Positions 9,330 to 18,300 of a stretch of DNA of 22,796 nucleotides are shown here, piece after piece. The number at the start of each line of letters is the position of its first letter. The first letter of the stretch is position 1. This stretch comes from Pigoraptor vietnamica. Its lineage: Eukaryota > Opisthokonta > Filasterea. Under the pieces are notes generated by a model. It ran no database searches. It was not told the DNA's origin and was given only the letters and a program-made list of their open reading frames with translations. The stretch covers positions 1 to 22,796 of the forward strand of contig CALSCQ010001049.1 of NCBI GenBank assembly GCA_943704525.1. Reading direction: 5' to 3'. A program made the position numbers and the translations under genes.

Positions 9330-11117
9330 TCAGTCGTCAAACTTCATGTGGACCTTCTCCTTCATCGGCTTGCCGTCATCCTCCTTAAAGTGCGCGCCGT
9401 ACATCTTGTGCTCCTTTCGCTTGACGTGCGTGCCAAACTTCATGAGCGCCTCGGGCACCTCCTGGTTCGCCTCGCGCAGCACGTTGACGAGCTCGCCAGA
9501 GTGCGACTTGTCGTTCACCGTGAAGAGCGTGTGAGACGTGCCCGTGCGACCGCCACGACCCGTGCGCCCGATGCGGTGGACGTAGTCCTCGATCGTCAGC
9601 GGGAACGTGTAGTTGAGCACGACCTCCACCTGCGGAATGTCGAGGCCGCGCGCAGCGACGTCCGTCGCAATGAGCAGTGGGCACGTGCCGTCCTTGAACG
9701 ACGAGAGAGCGCGCGTGCGCTCCGCCTGCGTGCGGTCGCCGCTGATCGCCTGTGCCGCCCACCCGCGGCTGGCGAGCATGCGCTCCACGCGTCCGGACTC
9801 GGCCTTGTAGAGGACAAACACGAGCACGCGGTTCTTCCGGCTCGAGTGGTACTTCTTGAGCAGCTCGAGCAGACGCCGGTCCTTGTCCTTCGGGTCCACA
9901 ACCTCGACAATCTGCGTAACGGCGTGGTTCGCGCACAGCTCCGTGTTGCCGACCGTCACGCGCGCCGGGTTGGCGTTCAAAAACTCGCTCGCGAGCGCCT
10001 GCACCGACTGCGGCCACGTCGCGCTGAACATGAGCGTCTGACGGTCGCGCCGCACCTGCGAAAGGAGCGTCCGCACGTCCTTTTCGAACCCAAGATCGAG
10101 CATGCGGTCGGCCTCGTCCAGCACCGCATACGTCACAGACGACAGGTCGCACACACCCTCCTCGCAGAGATCGAGCAACCGGCCAGGCGTCGCAACGCAG
10201 ATCTCCACGCCGGCCCTGAGCGCCTGGCGCTGGGGACCCTTGTCGACGCCACCGTACACGCAGACGCTCCTAACGCCGCACGCAGCACCGGCAACCGCCG
10301 CGACCTCGGCAATCTGCATGGCGAGCTCGCGCGTGGGCGATAGGACGAGCACGACCGGTCCGCGCCGCCCCTTCTTCTTTCCGTTCTTGACCTGATCGAG
10401 CAGGTGCACAAGACCCGGCAGAAGGAAAGCAATCGTCTTGCCCGTGCCGGTCGCGGCAATGCCGACGACGTCGCGGCCGGCCAGCGCGAGGGGCCACGTC
10501 TCACTCTGGATGGGCGTGGGACGCTCAAAGCCCTCGCACGCCTTGAGCAGCGACGGCGAAAACGTTGACACGGAGAACGCGAGAACGGGCTTGTGGTCCG
10601 ATCCGTGGACCTGAATGTTGTTCGAGCTGCGGAACTGGGTGATCTGCGCGTGCGTCAGCTTGGACGTGTCCGCGTGTTCCCTGTAAAAGTCCTTGCGGAA
10701 GGCAGCGGAGGACGACGTCGTCGAAGCACCGAAAGACTTCGGCGCGGGCGACGGCGCCTGAGAAGGCGCTTCGGCGTCGGTCATTTCCACATCGGCAAGG
10801 GCCGCACTGGAGGACATGTCGACATCCGACGACGATCCCTCGGACGTAGGGGCGCTGAGGGCCGTCTTGCGTTTGAGCTTCTCCGCGCGCTTCTTCTCCT
10901 TCTTGGCGCGCTTCTTCTCCTTCCGACGGCGCTCCTCGGCGTCCGAATCGGACCGCTCCTTCGAGGACTTTTCGCTCTTTTCGTGCTTTGCGCGTTTCTT
11001 GTCGCCCTCCGCGGCAGCATGGTCGCTGCCATCGGCGGCGTCGGCATCCTCGGTGCGCTTGCGCTTCTTCTCCTTGAGGCCCAGCGCAGCCACCGTCTCG
11101 ACGTCCGTCGGCTTCAT
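9330..11117 (-). CDS. DBP3: DEAD-box ATP-dependent RNA helicase, DBP3 type
   Basis: A single uninterrupted frame of 595 residues. An RNA helicase that remodels pre-60S rRNA in the nucleolus in yeast; the same role is inferred here. All DEAD-box motifs are present: Q motif FERPTPIQ (198-203), motif I ATGTGKT (222-228), PTRELA, GG, TPGR, motif II DEAD, SAT, then VFVLYKAES, ARGLDIP and HRIGRTGRGG. Residues 12-85 are a very lysine/arginine-rich nucleolar-type tail (KEKKRKR, RRRKEKKRAKKEKKR), followed by an acidic/serine region. The C-terminal tail KFGTHVKRKEHKMYGAHFKEDD matches the DBP3 signature, in contrast to other DEAD-box subfamilies, which supports the symbol. ATG 11117 is chosen over upstream in-frame codons because it begins the usual lysine-rich tail directly. 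A frame with no introns among intron-rich neighbours is notable but common for highly expressed genes. Confidence 0.93.
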   Translation of the reverse strand: MKPTDVETVAALGLKEKKRKRTEDADAADGSDHAAAEGDKKRAKHEKSEKSSKERSDSDAEERRRKEKKRAKKEKKRAEKLKRKTALSAPTSEGSSSDVDMSSSAALADVEMTDAEAPSQAPSPAPKSFGASTTSSSAAFRKDFYREHADTSKLTHAQITQFRSSNNIQVHGSDHKPVLAFSVSTFSPSLLKACEGFERPTPIQSETWPLALAGRDVVGIAATGTGKTIAFLLPGLVHLLDQVKNGKKKGRRGPVVLVLSPTRELAMQIAEVAAVAGAACGVRSVCVYGGVDKGPQRQALRAGVEICVATPGRLLDLCEEGVCDLSSVTYAVLDEADRMLDLGFEKDVRTLLSQVRRDRQTLMFSATWPQSVQALASEFLNANPARVTVGNTELCANHAVTQIVEVVDPKDKDRRLLELLKKYHSSRKNRVLVFVLYKAESGRVERMLASRGWAAQAISGDRTQAERTRALSSFKDGTCPLLIATDVAARGLDIPQVEVVLNYTFPLTIEDYVHRIGRTGRGGRTGTSHTLFTVNDKSHSGELVNVLREANQEVPEALMKFGTHVKRKEHKMYGAHFKEDDGKPMKEKVHMKFDD

Positions 11118-11410
11118 TCTCTTGGAAATAAAACACAACGAAGGACTCTTTACAAGATTTGGAACAAGTGGCCACTGATTTGTCCGTCGATCGCTTTGGC
11201 CTCTCTCACAACGTGCGGGCATTGCACGTGGTAATTGCCGTGTGCCATGTTACCCGGCCGTCTCCAATTTGGCACTAATTGTGCCGAGCTCTCGGGTGCG
11301 GTAACGTGTACATTAATGTTACATCCTTGTTACAACGAAATAAATAAAAAGAAAGCGGTAGGTGTCAGGAAAGCGGCGACAATTGCTGAATTGACGCCGG
11401 CCCAATGGTT

Positions 11411-14400
11411 TCAAACGTCCGAAACCTCCGGCAGTGTCTCCGCGTACGTTGCCGTCGCCAGATCGAGCGGCTCCGTTTCGGCGTAGGCGGACTGGAGCAA
11501 AGTGTCCTGCGATTCGTTGAGGGCCATCGTCTTGGTGACGAGCGTGGACTGCGTGCGCTTGCCCACGCCGTCGTCGCCCGAGTTGGACGCGGCGCTCTCC
11601 GTGCGGCACAGGAGCATCACGGCACGGCGCAGCTGGTTCGCAATGTCGGTGAAGCTGGGGCGCGTCTCCGGATGCTTGCGCCAGCACGACTCCATAATGG
11701 CGTAGATCTGTGGAGGGCACCCATCGGGGCGCTCGAGGCGCTTGCCAGTCCCCACTACTCAAGTGAAACGAAAAGGATTCACATGAGAGTAAGTGACACG
11801 CATTTTTGACAACCAGAGTGCGGTTTTAACGTACGGTAGTGAAGAACGTCTTGATTCTCGACGCCCGCGTACGGTTTGATGCCCTGTTCGTCGGTGGCAA
11901 TGTGAGACAAATGCGTCCGTGAATCCGAGTTGTCAAACATCTCACCTTCGAGTAGATTTCCCACATCGTCACGCCGTAACTCCACGCGTCCGAAGCCTGG
12001 AGAGGGGGAGAGGCGAATGAGTCACATGAGATAGATAAGCATGCGCCAGCACGTGCCAACTGAACATTGGCGGCTGTCGCACCGAAGTGAAAATCCGCCG
12101 CTCGAGTGACTCGGGTGCCCTGCAGGGTCGACAGGTGAGTGGAAATGGCAGAACGGCGGCTACCATGATCGACATTATGACGCCTACGCCCCACAATCCT
12201 ATTGCCGGAGCACTCGGGCCAACGGAGCTCCCCCCCTCTTCTCCCCACCACACGCACTCACATCCATTTCACCGGAAGCTTGATGCGCGACTTGGCCCTA
12301 CAAACAACAACAATTCGGCGCAGTTAATCTCCAATTCAGGCGCAGAGTAGCCGGGATACGTAGGCTCGCGCGCACACCTGTAGTAGTCGCCGCCGCTGCC
12401 GGCGTCGCGCGACAGACCGAAGTCGGCGATCTTGACAATGACGTTCGCCTCCGAAGACAGGCGCCCGGTAGCCGCCGCCTCCTGCTTGCTTGTCGGGCGC
12501 GGCGCAACAACCATGCAGTTGCGCGCCGCGAGATCTCTGAGAGAGCAATGTGGGCGAATGGCACGTGAGAAGAGGTCAAACTGACTGGTGAGAAGAACGA
12601 TGGTGTGCGTGCGTGACACAAAGTTGACAGAGTGACGGTGTGCAGTAAACGTGCCTGTGCACGATCTGCGACTTGGCTAGCTGTTCCATTCCACGGGCGA
12701 CATCGAGACAGAACACGAGGCAGTCGAAGGGTTGGAGGCCCTTCGCGTGGTCGGTCACAAAGTGGCGCAGGTCGCCGTGCTGCGCGAACTCCAGGATCAC
12801 TGCGATCGCGCAAAGTGCCATCTTAGAAGAAATGCGAAGTTCGGGGTGTGACTAGGCGTGCGAAAAGGCACAAGCGACTGATACTGCGCAATGAAGTGTG
12901 CACTTACTTGCGTTGGGTTCGTCCCTGCGGTTAATGGCACGCATGCGTGTGAGCCAACGCACGTGAACACATGGGGCGTCACAAGGCGTGTCACGTGGAC
13001 CACTTACTGCGTGCACACGCCCAGCAGGGCAATGATATTAACGTGGCGGGGCACTGCGTTCGCAAGGAGAGAAAGACGTCAGAACAGCCGCGACTGTCGG
13101 AATAAGCGCGCGGCTGCTCTTGCAACGACTACTCATCGGCCCAACAGGCATACTGTTCCACAGTGATTGCCTTCTGAGCTAGAGAGCACGCACATGCCGG
13201 CTACTCTGCTAAGTGTAGAACAAATGGCTGGGGACAATTGAACGCACCCGTGCGCATGAGGTCAATCTCTGCCATGAATGCGCTGCGTGCGCTGCGGAGG
13301 CCCTGCGCGTCGAGGTTTGTGATCTTGAACGTCTTGATCGCCGCCGTGCGCCGCTCGCCGGGCTTGAGTTCGACCTCGCCCGCGTACACTTCGCCAAACT
13401 CTCCCTCTGCGAAGGCCAAGGGACGCACAGTGAGAAATGCAGAAGATCGAGAGAGGAAAAGGAAAATACGGTATGAGGCATTAAACGTTTGACCAACACA
13501 GCCGCACTCGGCGAAGAAGACAGTTTCCCACACGCACCGCCAATGCGCTTGCCCAGCTTAATGCAGCTCCCGGGAATCTCCAGCTCGGCAATCTCCGGTC
13601 GCCGCACGACCGTGTCGATGAGGTCGAGCTCCGAGCGCGCAAGAGCCTCGCGCTTGGCACGCTTGCGGCGACGCCAAAATACGAACGCGCCGACCGCAAG
13701 TGCGCTGACGCCGAGGATGGAGCCAACGGCGCTGCCTGCGACCGCGCCTGCACTCGCCCCGGACGACGACTTTACTGGCAGCGTCGTGTCGGATGTCGGC
13801 GCAGGGACGAGGAAGGGGTCGGTGGGCTTCGAGGGCCGAGAAACACCGTACGCATTCCTCAAACGAATGGTGTAATTGTACGAGCGACCAGGTTGCACCT
13901 CAATGTCGTCGTACTGCCCGTGCGTGCGGTTGGACCCGGATATGTTGAACCAGCGACCGTCCGAGCGGAGAATGTACTCCTCGAGGATGGGCCCGCTGCT
14001 TTCGTCCTCATCCCACGTGATGCGCATGGCTTTCGTGGCGTTGTAATAGTACGCAGCGACCGTCTTCGGGGCGTCCGGTGGGTCCGTCGGCACCGCCTCG
14101 ACGAACGGCAGCGTCACAGGCTTCGACCGCGTGAGATTCCGGAGGTTGAGCGGATTCAGAGCCGTCACGACGTAGGCGTACTTCTGGCTGCGCGTGATGT
14201 TACGTGTGTCGGTATAGTTCGTCTGGTTGAACACCTGCGTTATGGGCGGCGGTTAGCCCGGCCCTGCGCAGGATGCGCCGAAGTGAGGTGGCAGCCACCC
14301 GGACATGCAAAAATACAGCTGCAATGCGAAAAAGTCCCCACGTACCCGCACGACATCGACGATCGGGCACCCGAGCCGTTCAATCTCGTAGCCCCACACG

Positions 14401-15234
14401 GCGTCTCCGGGATCGAGCGTGAGCACAATTTCCTTCGCCGACCACTTTGTGACGTTGGCTGCCGCCGGCGACGCGGGCACGGCGAGATCGGAGCACGTCT
14501 CACCACCCCACAGAATGCCGCACGTGCACGCGCCGGTGAATCGGTCACACGTACCGCCGTTCTCGCACCTGCACGGCACCGCGCAGTTGGGCCCGTAATA
14601 CGATCGGCCGTCCACAGCAGTGCACGGGGCGCTGCAGTCGTAGCCGGTCCACCCTGACGTGCAATTGCACGCGCCGGAGAAGCGGTCGCACGTCGTCGCG
14701 TTGTGAAGACATGAACATGGTAAAGCGCAGTTGGCACCCCACCGAGTGCCCTCGCACGGCGTGCCGCAGTCGTTCCCCGTCCATCCTGACGTGCAGTTGC
14801 ATGCACCGGTAAAGCGATCGCACTCGGTCGCGCCGTTGAGGCAGGCGCACGGGCTGCTGCAGTTGTTGCCGAAGCGCGTCGACGGGCACGGGGTGTTACA
14901 AGTGTCGCCGTACCATCCCGTCACGTTGTTGCATCGACAGACCCCGGTGAAGCCATCGCACATTGTCGCGCCGTGGTAACACAAGCAGTCCGTTACGCAA
15001 CCAGGTCCGTGCTTCGTGGGCGGGCACATCGAGTTGCACTGGGGCATGGTGCGACAGGAACGGGATGGGTATGAGTAATCAGTTAGGCACGAAAGACTAT
15101 AACTGCACGCGACACCCACAGAGGAGACACTCAGGCGCACGCATATGCGCGAACACGCACGCATGCACACACGCGTGCATGCCCACGCCCACGCACGAAC
15201 ATACACACGGCACACACGCACGTGCGCCACGAAA

Positions 15235-15314
<80 letters not shown>

Positions 15315-18300
15315 TGTCTCCTCGCCATCCCGACAGGCACGTACACGATCCGTTGAATGGATTGCACGCCGCCCCATTCATACACTCGCAGGTGGAGACG
15401 CACGACGCCCCATATCTATCGCCCGGGCACGTGACATTGCACGTCGCTCCCATCCAGCCCGCCGTGCACGTGCACGATCCGTCCACGGGATTGCACACGG
15501 CGCCATTTTTGCAAGGACAGACGCCGATGCACTGGAGACCGTAGGTCCCCTGCGAACATTGAGTTCCGCAGTTCACGCCCGTCCAGCCCGGTTTGCACGC
15601 GCACGCCCCGCTGAAGCGGTCGCAATCGCCGCCGTTCTGGCACGAGCACACACTGCTGCAGTTGGCGCCGTACGTTGTATTGGCGCACGGTTGCGCGCAC
15701 GTCGGGCCCGTCCATCCCGCCGTGCAATAGCATACTCCCGTCACGTGGTCGCACGAAGCACCATTCGCGCACGTGCAATTTCTGGCGCAGGCGAGTCCAA
15801 AAGTTCCGTCGCGACACGGCGCATCGCAAAGGTCGCCCGTCCACCCCGCCGTGCACGTGCATGAGCCGTCGAACCGGTTACAATTAGCCCCGTTCTTGCA
15901 TAGGCACTTCTCCGCGCAGTTGCTTCCATACGTCGTCGGCGTACATTGCGTGTCGCACGTCGCGCCCGTCCATCCCGCCGTGCACGCGCACGTGCCATTG
16001 AAGCGATTACACGCGCCTCCGTTTACGCACGCGCAGAGTGAGCTACAGTTGCGGCCGAAGGTGCCAAGAGGGCATGCGAGTGAGCACGCCGCACCCGTCC
16101 ACCCCGCCGTGCAAATGCATGTGCCGTTGGTCGGGTAGCAGTCTGCGCCGTTCGTGCAGTTGCAAGTATTGGCGCACCCGAGTCCGAACGAGCCCTTCGC
16201 ACACGGCGTGTCGCAGTTCGTTCCCTGCCAACCGGCCAAACAGGTGCAGCTTCCGTTAAAGCGATCGCAGGCGCCGTTTACGCAAGTGCACTGGCGAACG
16301 CAGTTGGGCCCAAACATGTTGCCTGGGCACGGCTGCGCGCATGTGCTGCCCGTCCAGCCATTCAAACACTGACAATTGCCGCCGGTCACGGGATCACAGC
16401 CGGCTCCGTTTGCGCACCGGCACGGGCGGGTGCAGTTCGGGCCGTACGAACCGAAGGCGCACCTGGCATCGCACTTCGTCCCCGTCCACCCAGCAATCGA
16501 GGAACAGTTGCAAGCGCCTGTCACAGGATCGCACGAGGCCCCGTTCGCGCAATCACAATCGCCTGCGCATTGCAACCCCCATGTGCCCGACCAGCACGGC
16601 GTGTCACAGAGTGCTCCCCTCCACCCCGCCTTGCAGAGACAGCCGACGTACTGATCGCACACGCCATTACCCGAGCAGCCACGACAGCTTTCAGTACAAT
16701 TCCGACCGAAGTAGTCGAATGGGCACTCCGTTGTGCAATTCGGTCCCGACCAACCGGCACCGCAGAAACACGAACCGTCGATTGGGTTGCACGTCGCTTT
16801 CTCCGGGTTCGACACACACGGGCATGAAGAGGGCTGCGAGCACCCACCGCCATAACTACTTCCAGTACAGGGAGTAGCGCAGTTATCGCCTATCCAACCG
16901 TCGTAGCACGACCATCTGCTGGGAGTGCACGTGCACGCGCCGCCCTTACCGGAGTTGCAACATGTACGGGTGGCCGTCTTCGAACACTGGGCGCACTGAG
17001 CGCCTGTACCGATGCAGCTAAACACGCAATTTGGTCCCCAGTTTTTCTCCGAACACGGCGTGTCGCAATTCGAGCCGGTATATCCGGCCGCGCAGATGCA
17101 CCCGACGTACCGATCGCAGGTAACCGCGTTCTCACAGTCGCACGTCGACGTGCAGTTCGGGCCGTACGTATTCGGCGGACACTTATCGTTGCAACCCGAG
17201 CCCGTGAACCCGGAAGCACACGGGATATCGCACAAGGGGCCTGAAAATCCACTCGGGCACCGGACGTCTAAACGCGGCAATAAGATGTAAGGTTTTCATC
17301 AATTTTGAGAAGGAAGGGCTCTGCGCAGTGCCACGGCCCACTCACCGCGACAGTCCTTCTGCGAGCCGGTCGGACTCATGTAGCCGTCACGACACTGGCA
17401 GGTGTTGGTTCCCGGTCCAGTCATCGTACAATCGGAGTTGGCGCCGCACCCGCCGTTGCTCGTAACGCAAGGGTTCGTCGCTGCGACGAGAGACAATCCA
17501 ACGATCCAAACAATCAATGTGACTGATAAACAAATCTCACAAGCAATAACACAATAAAGACAAAACAACTCACGTTCACAGAAACCGCTTGAGTTCGTAG
17601 AAGGACGGCTGTAACCCGCAAAGCACGTGCAGTTCGCCTTCCTTTGTGGCGTGGGAGTGCAGGTGGAAAACGGCCCGCAGTTCCTGGTAGAAGAGAGTGG
17701 AGAAGACGGAGCATTTAGTCAAACTGAAGCGCTGGACAGTGGCACTGGAGAGGCGAAAGGCCAGACAGGATTCGCTGAACATGAACACAAACGAATAAAC
17801 TGTTTCCCGAAACTCTCACGGACGGGATATGGGCACGAAGAAAAGTGAGCGGCAAGGGCAAAAGGAGTGCTGACGGTGGTGATCGCGGTGTGTGTGTGTG
17901 TTTCTTCAGTTGTGTGTTGCGACCTCTGACTTACCCATTATTCACGTCGCAGTCGGTCGGCTGGCGGCACGAGCGCCCATCGTTTGTGTTGCTGACATAG
18001 CCCGAATTGCACTGACAGCGCGAGGCTGTGACGTTGCAAGTGGAGTTCGACCCGCAGTTTTCGCAGCCGACCACAGCTGTGAAGTGAGATTGCCCCGACA
18101 ATGTCAGTTTCACTGAATACTCTCATCCTATCTTTCGAGCCTCCCACTGAAAATGAACCTCCCATCAGCGTGTCAACGGTCACGTACTCACCAACGCATT
18201 TTCTCCCATCATTGGAGAGGGACATGAAACTCGGAAAGCAAGTGCACGAGTTCGTGCCGACGCCAGTTTGGAGACACGTCGAGTTGCCGCCGCAATTTCC

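Noticed and set aside
9075-10343. 422-codon plus-strand frame overlapping 5S rRNA and DBP3
   Set aside because: Starts inside the 5S gene, runs through the GCAC repeat and reads DBP3 antisense; composition is dominated by R, V, H and L with no family motif.
14490-17267. CRISPR array or satellite DNA, suggested by the ~129-bp period
   Set aside because: The period is that of EGF modules in a protein frame; units are diverged in DNA but keep cysteine spacing.
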